Shown here piece after piece: positions 40,174-53,300 of a stretch of DNA of 56,180 bases; within the stretch, counting starts at the first letter, position 1; each line of letters opens with the position of its first letter. The stretch covers positions 130,001 through 186,180 of the forward strand of contig JBAMDO010000108.1 of the NCBI GenBank assembly GCA_037074765.1, read 5' to 3'. The stretch is from Mansonella perstans. Its lineage: Eukaryota > Nematoda > Chromadorea > Rhabditida > Onchocercidae. Below the pieces are notes generated by a model. The model made no database searches, was not told the origin of the DNA, and saw only the letters and a program-made list of their open reading frames with translations. The position numbers were made by a program, and so were the translations under genes.

Positions 40174-41213
40174 TTATCGCCCACCCCTGAAACCACCACG
40201 ACCACGAGGACCACCTCTACCACGACCTCGTCCTCGTCCACCACGAGCTGGTGCAGCTCGTCCACGTCCACCACGTGCCGGCTTTTTGCGAGGTTCATCA
40301 TCAACCAATAATGTATCCAAAGGAATTGTATCAGGTAAAATTATATACCGGATATTATTTCCTAAAACAAAGACAGTGCTTTGATAATCCGACAGTTATT
40401 AATAGGCTGAAAACTGAATCCATTCTAAATTTGCTTTAAATTTACTAAACAACAACTAGTCTAGATTATTCTAAATTTGTCGAAACACTGCAATAGTCAA
40501 AGCATGCTTCTTTGAGCTCCAGCTTTACTAAAATGCTCACAAGTCCGTGAAGCTCAAAAATCCAGTTAGAACATCCGAATAACATTGCAAATAATGAAGG
40601 GTAATAAACACAACTTGCAAACTATATTTCTTCATGAAAATAACAGAAAAGATTTTTCTCTTGCTTCAGACCTAATGAGCAATTATAATAAAATAGCCAT
40701 TAAAGAAAAGGATCGATATAATGTTATTAGGAAATCTAGTTATCATTTATCTATCCGTGATGTTCACATGTTCACTGGAACTGCCTGATAATTCTACAGA
40801 ATATATTACTCGCACAAATAAAAACTACTTGGAAAAGCTGAAGATATTTATCTTAAATGATTTTAACATATGCTTCTAAGCTTAAATTACTAACATACAT
40901 AAAATTATTGTATTCATACCTTTGTAAAGCAGACTTTTCGAAATTCCCCATATTATGAATAATTAACACTTACCAATTTAATCACTCAAACAGATTACAG
41001 CACCTTATCCTAAGAAGCTATAAATTCACCTCTGATTGACAGTGAATCTAGAGAAACAGGTTCTCTATTCTTGAGTGTCATTTTGACGGACCGTAAATGG
41101 GTATTCATTGCTACGTCGACGCCAACAATAGTACCAGTTACCAGTGTCCCATTCTTCAACTCTATTGTTACACTTTCGTGGGCCAGCTTCATCAAAAAAC
41201 GCACCAGCTTCAT
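40174..41213 (-). CDS. snr-3: small nuclear ribonucleoprotein SmD1
   Basis: Core Sm protein that assembles with B, D2, D3, E, F and G around the Sm site of U1, U2, U4 and U5 snRNA. Exons are 41030-41213 and 40174-40361, joined in phase 1 inside the Gly of SIRG; 123 residues, close to the usual 119-126. [20 protein letters not shown] opens the protein. Sm1 spans about 14-47 ([14 protein letters not shown]) and Sm2 contains [14 protein letters not shown]. The tail from about 88 is [13 protein letters not shown] and ends GGFRGGR; such tails are substrates for symmetric arginine dimethylation and contact SMN. TTTTTTCAG lies 8 bases before the ATG and is a probable spliced-leader acceptor. The symbol follows the C. 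elegans SmD1 gene. Confidence 0.97.
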
Positions 41214-41224
41214 CTTTTAAACTG
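41214..41224 (-). promoter_or_regulatory. probable trans-splice acceptor of SmD1
   Basis: The minus strand reads TTTTTTCAG, then TTTAAAAG, then ATG. A canonical nematode acceptor 8 bases before the start, with no visible upstream exon, is the usual layout of a spliced-leader site. Confidence 0.6.
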
Positions 41225-41969
41225 AAAAAATGATTAAAATTGCTTAGCAATTGTTAAAACATAAATATTCATGTTCGACTGTGAAAATCTGCCATCAGGG
41301 TAATGAATACTGCATTGTAGCATGCTAAGGATAACAAATTAGTAATGAAAAAGATTAAAACTTCGTGAAAGAATAAAACAACAATGTTGAGGTATAATTC
41401 CCACTAACAAACAAAACAAAAATTACTTAATTCCAGTATTAAATTTACAAAGGAATATAATATAATTACACCTCATTGAGAACTGATCCATTCTAATATT
41501 TCTACTAATTTTATTATTGTCATTTCAAAGCTTTCACAATTAACTGACATGCAATATGAATGCATCGAAATAGGTGATACTTGCATTCCTTTGGCAAAGA
41601 GAAAAAATAACAAACAAATAAATCAGAGGAATCTATTAAAATCCAAGTATTCTCTAGAAATCTCAAAATTGCCAGGCTGTTATGTATCTGCTCAGTAAGT
41701 ATGGAAATAGGCTAAAAAGCTCAAAAGTGAAAAATCGAGAAGAGACCCTATAAGATGGCCAGGTCATAATTAACGTGACTTATGGATTTCTAAATGCTAA
41801 TACGTGATATTTTATACCCTCGCTAGGAGAAATAAATAATCTGACGCGTCTATTGAGACTCAAAAATTCCCTCAAACCTCAAATAACCTCATCTCATCCC
41901 AACATCATCAACAAACATATCACATATGAAATTTAGCGGAAGCGACCACCTACCGTATCCCATTTCGAT

Positions 41970-41984
41970 CGTTGCATAGCAACG
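41970..41984. promoter_or_regulatory. X-box-like inverted repeat
   Basis: CGTTGC-ATA-GCAACG with perfect 6-bp arms. It resembles an RFX X-box (GTTNCC-AT-GGNAAC) but is one base shorter, so RFX binding is only a possibility. Confidence 0.3.
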
Positions 41985-42824
41985 GCTAATGAAATGAAAT
42001 CCCAAGTCGACTAATTCATAGTTTTCAAATAATATTCCAGAGCTGCGAGTCCGTTTCTGCATTTTCCAAGATTTCTGGATATGTCCTCAAAATACCGGTT
42101 TATTGTAATTTCCTAGTAGGAAAAGATATGAGTATCCTAGCTGCAGTGAAGACTTGGTGAAGTTTCTACCTAACATATACATTTTTATTATAGTCATTAA
42201 AATTCTTTCTCAAATTTGCCAAATCTAAGAGATTTATTTTTCGCTTTGCTTAAAAAATTATACATCATAACGGAAAACTTCTATTGTAGAACTTTTATGT
42301 TTGGTATAAAATGTAGTTGGAGAGATTGAATGAGATGCTTTTTATAATTAAACAACTAAATATTGCTGTGATGCAAAGATAACATCGCTGACGTTTTTTA
42401 AGAGAGAAAGAGGAAGGGAGTAATTCAGTTAGCAAAAGAGTCATATTATTAGTGTATGAATTGCTCAAACTAATTCATTCACTGATAAGATGATGTTTTC
42501 CGGTTCTTATAGCTTCTAAGAGTATATCTATCGTGATCTCATGATCGTATATTTGGAAACGTGCATTTGTTTAACATTTATGTGATCTTCAGCTAATCTT
42601 CAGCCTCTTCTGGCTGACATTTACGTGACTTCCTTAATAGCGTAAGCATATTCCCCTACCAATATTTCTGTTCAGTCATCTCAATGACTCATCAGCATTT
42701 GTTATACGACCCGTGTATGCTACGATGATATTTGGTTTGAAGTTGGTTGGAGTGAATGGGTACACTGTTAGGTGCTTTAATCGCTGTAGTATGGTGAAGT
42801 GGTGTGTTTGCGTTCACGAATTTT

Positions 42825-42838
42825 GCGTGGAGTCACGC
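42825..42838. promoter_or_regulatory. GCGTG-GAGT-CACGC inverted repeat upstream of the SR-like gene
   Basis: Perfect 5-bp GC-rich arms with a 4-base spacer about 90 bases before the ATG. It is notable against the AT background; no factor is assigned. Confidence 0.3.
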
Positions 42839-42910
42839 GAATTCTCTCGTACTGCTTCTTAGCAAATATGTAATGAATTGTTAGCTTCTGGTATGAAACA
42901 CTTGAAATCG

Positions 42911-42924
42911 TTTTTTAGTTCTCA
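42911..42924 (+). promoter_or_regulatory. probable trans-splice acceptor of the SR-like gene
   Basis: TTTTTTAG is followed by TTCTCA and then the ATG. It is a good nematode acceptor with no recognised upstream exon. Confidence 0.5.
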
Positions 42925-45900
42925 ATGGGATCGCGAGTTTACGTGGGACGACTGCCTTATCGTGCGCACGAACGTGATATTGAACGATTCTTCCGGGGCT
43001 ACGGTCGTATTACGGAAATCTTGCTCAAGAACGGTTATGCTTTCGTAGAATTTTCGGATCGTCGAGATGCCGAAGATGCAGTCCATGATTTGAACGGTCG
43101 TTCGTTACTCGGCGATAGGTTTCTTTTTTTTATATTTAGTTGACGAATATTAAAATAACTCAAGCTTACCTTGTATGCGCTATTGGACGCTGTTGTTCGA
43201 TGGATCATCCGCATTGTATACCCGAAGAGAGTTGGTTAAATAATTTGTACTGTAATTTGTGCCTAACATTATACTTCTCTTTAAGGGTGATAGTGCAGAA
43301 TGCCAAAAGTCGTCCACGTGGGCGGGACATGTACCGAGAACGGATGCGTGAGCGATCACATTCACGAGATCGAAGACGCAGTCGGAGCCGTGATCGGAAA
43401 CGAAGTCACAGCCGTGATAGAAAAAAGAGGTCTGAACTATACTACTCCCGATACTATACTTTTTCAATTCCGGCATCATCTTTTATTCCCAGCAGTACGA
43501 AGCCTTAATAAAAGTTTTTGGATTTTTATATAACATTAGGGTTTGATAATGATATTAACAGTAAATATTGAATTCTTTAGTAGCTTGGTCAAATATCACA
43601 GCAGATATTTGAAGCTTAGATAGAACAGCTTTAAATCTCTAATTGGTTCTGTCAGAAGGCAAGAAAAATATTGCTTTTTGAAGTAAGAACTGTGGGAAAT
43701 AATTCCGAGAATATTTTCGACTTTCATCATTTCAACTTTTATCTTTTCCTTTGTCGGAATAAAGTAATCTGTTACCTAATCAGGATCCCATTGAGATCTG
43801 AGTAAATAAGTTTTAGAAGGCATTCGTCGAGTGAAAGCGAATCTCCTGAAGATAATCGTCGCCGCTCATCGTCGAGATCGCAAAGTTTAAGTCCAAAAAA
43901 AAGTTCCAAGAAGTCAGGTTCTGATAGAAAACGAAAGCGTGAAAGAAGCTCATCAAGTCGTTCACCCAGTCCTGATATGAAAAAATCTAAGGATAAACGT
44001 AAGGAACGGAAATATCGCAGCAGTTCAGAAAAGGTACAATTAAAGTTTTAATGATTATTTTCTGTTACAGTTGAGGTTGAAAGATTTTCCGTAAAGTAAC
44101 GATATCTGAAAATGTGCGTAGCCCACAAAATTATAAAATTTTTGGTTGCAGATTCGTGCATTTTTTCATTCACGTTTCTGGTTTACATAAAATTTACAGG
44201 AGGGAAGTGCGGATCGTGGTGGAACAAATACATGCAGCATCATCGTTCGCGGTTTCGATAACAAAGGAAAATTTGAGAAGGTTCAGTTTAGTATTTCATT
44301 TCTATAATTTGTCATTGCTAGTAGTTCTGAATCATTCAATTTGAGCTGGAACTTCCACGTATGACAAATTTCGCTGAGTTGAACAAGACCTATTTTTCGT
44401 GGCGACATTGGCGCATAATTCCCCCTCGCTTTAGTTGGTGCTATTCGGCATTTTACATGATTGTCATTTTGGACTGGACTTTAAAAAATGACATTGTGTG
44501 ATTTTTCAATGTCCAAAAACATCTTTACTTGGTAACTTGCATACCTAATTTGCATAGTTAGCTTGCATAGTAACTTGCATACCTTGCATAACTTGGTAAC
44601 TTGCATACCCAAAAAGTATAGATTTCGGAAGTTTAACCAATCTAAAAAGCGTGTAACGGTGTGGTACCACTGTGTTAAGTATTGAAAACAAAATATTCGG
44701 ATTCAGAAGTTTGATGGGATATGTTTTATGCGTCACTACTGCTACCAGTACATCATTATCCGAGTGGTGCATAAATGTGAATGTTGTGTTACAAACATCT
44801 ACCGTTCGTTCACATCCACACAGTTCATCCATTCGTTCGTTCGTTCGTTCGTTCGTATGTTCACTGCTCACTCAAATCATCCGGTTCATCCAACCATATC
44901 CAAATCTTGCGTGTATCCGTTGTCCATGGCGAGACGTTCGTGCATATATCCAGTCAACAGATTATGCTAATGCCTGATCACGTGGTGCGCTCTGTGCAGA
45001 CAATTCGTTCCACAGCTGCATTGCGTGTAGACCCGTATCATCATCTGTAACCATCATTGGATTCTTGAGGGCGAGAAATGCATTATTATAGAATAGCGGT
45101 ACGCCGCATTGCTCTTGATTCTGGATTTCGATGGTTTTCTTTGATTTTTTTTTTGCAGTTTTTTTCAAAAAATTTTGTCTCAAAAATTTTCTTGGTTTTA
45201 TTCATTTTTTCAACTGATTTCTTTTCAGCGTTTAAAGCATGTTGCCAAGAAATATGGTGAATTGACAGATTTCGAAATGCGTGATGACAACACCTGGTGT
45301 GTTTTAATATTTGGCATTTTTTTTATCGTCCAACATAGTGTAAATAATTGACTTTATTTTCGATGCATGGAAATTTTTGCCTCTCGAACTCTTTATGACT
45401 TTCTCAGCGATATAACATCTACAGTTGCTGGTCGCTCTAAGTAAGATTTACTGTTGCTTACAGTGCATATGCATTTTTACGGTTTCTTCACATTTTCATT
45501 GGATTCATAAATGTCATTCAAAAAGAGCGAATTCTTAAGTTTAAACAACAGATGGGTATGATACATTGCTTAGATAAAAATGGGTAGTATTATCCAAATA
45601 CTTATATTCAAATTCAAAATCATTTACATTTTTTTTCAACTTTCTTCTATTTTGTCTCACCGTTTGTTTTACTTCTGATTCCTTCGTTAGCATTTAGCGC
45701 AGAAAGGAAAAATGTACGCATCAGTATAAATTATTTGGGTTCTGTTTTTAAAAAATAGTAATTCAGGAGATCTTAGGATTTTAGAACAACGAAATACAAT
45801 TAAAGTCTTCCAAACTGATAACTTATTTCTGATTAATGATTTAGCTTTAAAAAAAATTGTACACATGTGTGTGCATGTGACATTTTAACACTTGGTTAAG

Positions 45901-47275
45901 TAAGTGATTGGTCCATTTGTTTGTGTGTAGTGTCCTTGAACAATAAGTCTACATCTATTGTTACGAATCACATTCATGTCCTCAGTGACCGTCATTGGGT
46001 CTGTCATACTTTGATAATGACGGAAGAATCGGTAGTTATTTCATTTAATGTTTGAATGATTTTCTTTAGCAATGAGCTACAAATGAACAAATAGATAAAA
46101 AAAAAACATATGGAATTAAGATTTTAATTTGAGATTGCTTTGGTACCAACACTTCTTGATGCATTTGAGATCATTCATCTCTTACATAATGTTAAACCTT
46201 AGATTGAGGCATTTTATCGACTTAAAAATATTCTCTATAATTGATGTATTACAAAAAGCTCTAGAGATTTTAATTTATACAGAACACAAGAAAAAATTAT
46301 CATTTGGGATGATTATAATTTGTCACTCACCCTAACAATCTTGATATATCCATTTTCGAAGATGCTTTAATTTTGCCATTGAGAATATGACAAACAGTGA
46401 CTGGAAAGAATTATTGGACCATTAGTGAAAGATCAAAAAATTTTATGAAAAGATAATACATGTCAAGTATTTATTTTGCGTATATTCGTCCTTGTGCATT
46501 CTGACGTGAGATTATGAGTTAGGCTCTAGGATCTCGTTCTTATCGTCCAAATTTGTTAGGCCCTGACAGATGAACCTCTGGAGTAAAGAGTAAAGGGTGG
46601 TGGCAGTTCCGCGCACATTGTATCTCACTTTGAAATTTATTGCGCAACTCAATAGATTTATACACATGAATAAAATCTTCCAAATCTTTTTCGCTAAGCC
46701 AAGCCACGAATTTTTTTTTATCTGGTCAATATTTTTCAAAAAAAAAAAAAATTCCTCTTAGTAAATTTTAACAGCTTTTTTCTTTTTCAAAAAAGAGTTT
46801 TTCATGTAATCTAGGAAATTCATCATCTCAAGTGTACAACTGTAAAGAATTAGGCTGAAGCCAGAATGTTGCAAGTGTAATAGTGGAAAAAATGAAGTAG
46901 AAAATTTTTCCATATTAATATAGAATTGTGAAAAATATTGGAGTTAGAATTGTTTGTGATTATATAAAATTAGTAGCATACTACATATTACTATATACTA
47001 TATACTATACTATATTCTAGTAATATTATACTATATTATATACTTTTTCCATATTATCCGTTTGAAATTTCTTTTATTTGTCAAAAGCAATGCTTTTTTT
47101 AGGATTTTTTAGCTTGAAATGATTTAGAAATAATTATTGCCTTATTTTTGAAATGTGCACTAAGTTTTATTAAAGAGTGAATAATTGCAAATGCTAAGCA
47201 TTGAATGTTGTTTTAATTATAGATATCTGAAAGAGTTGAAGCAGTAGATTGTCTTGTGACCACTGTTAATATGTC

Positions 47276-47312
<37 letters not shown>

Positions 47313-50300
47313 CTTAATGTTGGTGTGTAGTATTTGCATCGTTAAGCTTTCAGAGTGATAATTTTTAAATTGATTCATTTATGGATTTTTGTTGAGAGAA
47401 GCATATATGAGAGTTAATTGAAGCATAGCTATATTAAATAACCACTAAGCTCTCCAAGTAATCTATTTAATTTTAATTGAAAGACACTTATAAAAGCATT
47501 TCTTTGAAGATAATTTCCCAATTCAATATGTATTAGTTAAATGATTTCTGATCAAATTGTTGTAGGAGGCATGGATGATGTTAGATTGAAATGATTAATG
47601 AATGATAATGATATAAGCTGATGAGAAGAGATAGAAACATACATATACATGTGGTGGTGTGTTGGGCAACAGGTGGATTTTGTTTCTTTTTAAAAATTAA
47701 CTGAAATAAAGGACATGAAATGGGTAGGGGAGAGAGTATATGGTATAGGTGGGTAGAGTGTTGACGGAAATGAAAATGATAGAGGAAGAGGAAGAGGAAG
47801 AAAAGAAATGGAAGAAAGAGAAGGAAGAAAGAAAGGAGTGATGTGATGTGAGTGAGAGGATTGGAAGGGTATTTAAAGGATAGGTAGGTGCTTTGCAAAT
47901 GGGTTTGGTGGATATTTCATATAGGAGGTTATGAATGGTGGATTCAGTTTAGAGGCTGATTGTTATTTCTTATAAAACTAAGAAGAAAGGGACAGGGACA
48001 GGAACAGGGACAGGGACAGGGACAGGCACGGGAGAGGAGGCACCATTGGTGCCTGTCAAGGGTGTGTCTATTGGCTTGGATTCAAGGACGTCCTCTTCCC
48101 ACTATTCGATCTCACCAAAAACCGTTAACACCTATCCAACAACTGTGTCGTTCTTTTCTTTCTTCTTTTCAAAACTATTCTCAAAAGTGCCCATTTATAA
48201 TATGAACGAACCATTGTCATGTGATAAATTATAAAACGATATCACGTATCACGTATCACGTTTTTACGTATTATTTAATCATTTTTTTTCGCTTATTTTT
48301 AACCCTTTCTTTCCGTATTGTAAATGGTTGAATAGGAATAATACTTGTATTCCTTGGCTTATTCTTGGATTAGCTTTTCTATTGCTTCTTATTCCATCTT
48401 ACACTGATTATATTTCTTCCTCTCTCTCTGCCTCTCTCTCTCTCTCTGTAGAGCTTTATTGATATTGAAAGATTAGTAAGGTGGGAAGAGGCGGATAACC
48501 AAAAAGAAGCATATATATTTTGTCAAGAAGAAATCCTTATTAGTGAAATTTTTCTTTTTGCTTTTTTATTTATTCTTTCATGGGTGGGCCACAAGCTACT
48601 ACAATGCTTGAAGTTAATAGAACAACTCTTTGGTACCTTATTTCTTTTTTTCTCTCTCTCTCTCCCTCTCCCTCTCTCTCACTTCATCTTTGTTCCTTTA
48701 TTGCTAGAAACTTTTTACAACAAGATTGAAAAAGAAAGCTCCATTTGATGATTGTTGTAGTGGAAGAAAGAGTTTGAAAATTCAAAAAGAATAAGGCCTA
48801 AGAATGAATATGCATGCAAGATTGAATTGGATAATGAAGGAGTAAGAGAAGGAAAAGTGAGGCATTTTCAAGTAAGTCTGACGATGCTAGCAATTAACTA
48901 TAATATCTTCCGGAACATTCAGGCAAGGGAAATGAGGAAATGCTGTTTGTTCCTATCCTTAACCATTCGATGAAGGATAACTTAACATATTTCTACAGCA
49001 GCGAACAAATGCACCACCATCACCACCATCACCATCATCATCATCACCATCACTACCATCACCACCACCAGCACCATCTGTCACATCATTTCTCTTCTTT
49101 TTCTTTATCTTTACATTACATTAACTGACTTAGGCTAAAAATATGAACTAGAACTGTTTCATTTTTGCTAATTATTATCTATGAAATAGTATATTTCATT
49201 GTACCATTCTTTAACACAATCTTTTTTATTTATTTTTAATCCTATATGTTTTAATACTTTGAATCACTATTTTTCAGTCATTTAAAATAAATTCGTCCTT
49301 CGTCCTTTTCCCATACAATTGAATCATTCACTACTTTTTGCCAATTTAAATGTTCGTCCTTCATTCTTTTTCTTTATTTTAATTTTTTTTTTTTTTTTCT
49401 ACCTTGCTATCTGTTCATGCATTTAGATTTTAAAGTTGAAATTAATTGCAGAAGTGTGCATTTGATTGAATGATTACAATATTGTAGATGAAAAGAAATG
49501 AACTGGATTAAGGATAATGATCAGAAATTAAATTTTCTTCTTTTTTTCATTCATTACCCAATTACTTTAGATAGAATATTTAAATATATGATAGCAATAT
49601 TTGAAGATTAAATTTTATAAAAGTTCTTTTTTTTTGGGCATTAAGAAATTTTTTGTTAAATGATGATGGATTACTGTTATGGGGAGAGGATTGAGAGATG
49701 AAATGATTGTAATTCGAATGTATGCTAAACATTATTTTATAAACATATAGTAATTCATTTTTGATTATCAGGCAAATCAAATCAAAACTGAAAAAACAAA
49801 AAAAGACAATTTGTTTAGCAATAAAATAATAATACTCTAAGAAAAGTGATAAGCTCTGTATATCTTGTAAGAAATAATCTTTATTTGCAGTTTGTAATAG
49901 TGCACTTCATTAGCTACTTTATTCTTCCAAGTATGCAAATATTTAATATGAAAGCAAGCTAGTTTGGAACATTCATTTGCTTACTGTAATTTTCAAATTT
50001 CCCGATATAGAAAGTTAGAAAATGTTGATAAACAAATTTGATCTTGTTGATATGTTTACCTTAGGTTATTTAATAAACTATTAGTAGTTGCATAGGTTAT
50101 TTAATATACTTATTTTATTACTTATGAAAAAAAATAAAAATAAATTCCAATAGTTGCATATTGTGGTAGCTTGTTTCAAGAATATTTCACATTGCATTGG
50201 TCCAGAGTGCAAATATTTTTTTTTCTTCTGATGTACTTTTATTATTTTAAGAAAAGAGGAATTTATTTTTACTGTTTCTTTTTTTTCAATTTAAATTTTT

Positions 50301-53300
50301 AGTTTAAAAGTACTGATATTATTATATGCTGGAACAATTTGAATTTCTGAACGCAATCATATATTACTTTAGTCTTGTAATTTCTAGTGAAAGTAACATA
50401 ACAATGAAGCTGCAAAAAAATACTCGATCCAAATTGATTGTATTTATCAAGAGCATCTTCTTTATTCGTAGTTTAAATTTTTTAAAATGTTTCATAGAAC
50501 TGGTTATACCTCGAATGTTAGGTATTATTAATATTCCTCTTATAAACACCGAAAGTTTTATTGTGTTTTTTTTTTTTTTTTTTTTTAGATGATCCATCTC
50601 TCTCCCCCACTTTAAATATTTTTAATCGATTGTTGTTTAGTCATTACGTTTCTCTATTACGCATTTAACAGTGAGAGTTGGATCACAAAACTTTGACTAA
50701 GTAGATTTTCTCTGACTTCTTTGCTTCTTCTTCATCTTTCCCGATTTCCGTTTTTCCTACTTCATTTCCTTACTTTAACACATCAATCATATATATGTAT
50801 GTGATTTTGGGGAAAAGTAAAATATTCAGCTGTTACTCATCGATTTTTATTCAAATAGATGAAAAGGAAGGCTGTATCAGTTTCATCTTTCCAAAAATTT
50901 TTTAAAGAGAAGAAGAATGATAGAAAATATGATTGCTGAAAGAGGAGAGGAGCTTGTGGTTTAATATGAAGAAATCTTTCGAGGACGTTGCCGTTTGCAT
51001 CTACCTTTCTCCAACCTTTTGATATTTTTTCAACGATTAACAACGTGTCGTTCCTGTTACGTTATATTTAAGATTTGTCCATTTCAATTGACCAACCATC
51101 TTTTATTAATTTTACTACACTGTTAATAGTGGTACTTAAAATTCATGGCTCTTCATGTGATTAAAAAATTACGAATTTTTGATAATTGACTTTACTCATT
51201 TGGTGTGTATCCACTGCTTATATTATTTTGATAGAGAAAACGAAGCATAGATTATTTGCCTTAATACGAAAGTTAATTTTATTTCATTATTCTGCTTCAT
51301 ATATCTCATAACTTTCATATTTGTTACAGTTTTATTTACTTTGAATTTTTGTTTTCAAAAATACTTCATATTTCAAGAGAATTGTATTATTTCCATTACA
51401 ATAATTTCCTGTATAAAATTAATCCGGAATCTATGAGTAGTGTTATGCGTGGTAGTTTTCTATGGTAATAGTTCGGTCACATTTTATTATGCCAAATTGA
51501 AGAGTAAAGATTTAATTTTTAATTGTTATTTGTTTATATAGCAGATAACACTACTGCAAATGAAAATGCCCTTAGTCCTGTATGTAAATTTTTTTTCTCT
51601 ATGCTCATGTCACATGGATCTTTAGGATTTGGCCATTTTAACTGACCAACCATCTTTTATTAATTTTACTACATTACTAATAGTAATACTTAAAATTTAT
51701 AACTCTTCATGTGGTAAAAAATTACGATTGTACATGAATTAAAAATTTAGTGAAGCGATTAAAGTTAGATCAGATTACCATTGTATGAGCAAAACGGATT
51801 GATATGCAGTTAATTAAATAGGCAAATAAGGTTTTTTTTTTTTTTTAGTTGAATTCCTCTTTTTGCTAGTGAATATTCTCTCAGATTGGAGTATTAAATT
51901 TTCTTTTTTTCTTTTAATTACTGTTCTGTCAAACTTCAACTTTTGCAATTTCTCGTATGAATTTTGCAATTTGATTAATTATATATTGCTTAGAAAACTC
52001 TTATAGGATGATATCGAAATTCTGAAATTTAGGTTTCAGTTCTGTAAGAATTTTTGATATCGTCTAGGTGTATGTATATGGAAATCTTAATCTTATTTGT
52101 GTATAATATTAATTATGTGCAAATAGTGAGATTATTTTCAGTATTATTGGGTATAGCTCCCGTGAAAGCGCAGCAAAAGCACTTGAGAAAATGAGCGGCA
52201 AAGAAGTGGATGGACAAACTTTGCAGGTACTGTGGCATTATTCATTATCACTATCACTGTGCTTCCTGGTGCTTGCAGTGCATTTTTATTTATTCTTCAA
52301 CTGCACCCTAAGTGCGTTCACATCTGCACATACTGAAGGATATGGGCGCAAACGCATGTATCCAGAATTCATCAAACAACCTTACGTTTGGCCATCTTCC
52401 AGGTTACTGCTGTCGAAGAAAAGCAGACAGTAGCTGGGGGCAAGAATTCAGGAACCACAAAAGAAACAGATCGAAGCCCATCTGAAGAGAGAAGGTATGT
52501 TTAATTGAGAATTGTCGTTTTCGAATTTTTATTATATTTTAAATTTAAATTCATTGATTATGGTTTTAGTATGTGCGGATTATTTGAATTTTGATTTTTA
52601 TTCAATGTACACGGTGTATATGAACCCTTGATGACCATTTTTGGTTACCTTTGGGAATTATGTAGTATTGATGTATTCCCTCTCATCTTATCGGTGTTTA
52701 CAGCTTTGTAAATTCCTAAGTACAATCGATAATTGTAGTATAAGATATTATTTTGTATGATTTTCTCCCAGTCATTGGCTATTTTACGGGATACTACTCA
52801 AGTTGACCTTATATATAAAGAATCCCGCGGTTTATAATTGCTGCATTGTTACTGTTTTCATGTCCAATTATACATTTAATGGCCTTCTTTAGAAGTTTCG
52901 TATTCATTGACGTTTAATGGTTCCAGTTATCTTAGTAATTTATAATGACTTGGTGGTCATCAGGTAAGCCTTGCCATGTGATAAAATTGGTAATTCGAAA
53001 AGCAAGTAAAATTTTGGGTTCAGAATATGTTGACTTTCATGATTTGTAGCCGATCGCGTACCAATTCGGGCTCATCAGCCGGATCTGGTGACGAAGAGAA
53101 GAAAAATGGTAGTGTTGATGGTTCAGGAGTAGCCACAGTTATGGTTGATGGCCATAAGAAAGCAAAGAATGGCGATGAGCATATCGGAAGTGCAACTGCG
53201 AATAACACAAGAAAGGTGCTTTTTTTTTTCAAATATTTCACAATTTTTGGTATTTAAAAATTAGACTAACCTTGAACTTTCTTCGTCCCTCAATTTATAT

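Larger units (their letters stand above)
41225..42910. promoter_or_regulatory. shared divergent promoter region of SmD1 and the SR-like gene
   Basis: About 1.7 kb between two head-to-head starts, with higher G+C than the flanking intergenic DNA. Visible elements are a 15-bp inverted repeat at 41970-41984 and GCGTG/CACGC arms at 42825-42838. No TATA box can be singled out in so AT-rich a background. No ORF is supported. Confidence 0.45.
45297..52141 (+). other. 6.8-kb intron 5 of the SR-like gene
   Basis: By far the longest intron of this gene; it splits the second RRM-like domain between its two halves. Contents: minus-strand open segment 46540-46721, TA/TG run 47274-47312, hexamer repeat 47988-48027, three plus-strand coding-like islands (47983-48144, 48761-48871, 48999-49079), TC runs near 48425 and 48650, a CAY tract at 49011-49073, T runs, and a direct repeat pair at 51071/51623. 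Confidence 0.6.

Noticed and set aside
47581..47898. 105-codon minus-strand ORF, Phe/Leu/Ser-rich
   Set aside because: Opposite a purine-rich low-complexity block; no splice context or motif.
48940..49128. ORF with a 14-residue His run, as a possible His-rich protein
   Set aside because: The CAY tract is open in several frames; the Pro/Ser frame fits the local acceptor better, and the His run is probably not translated.
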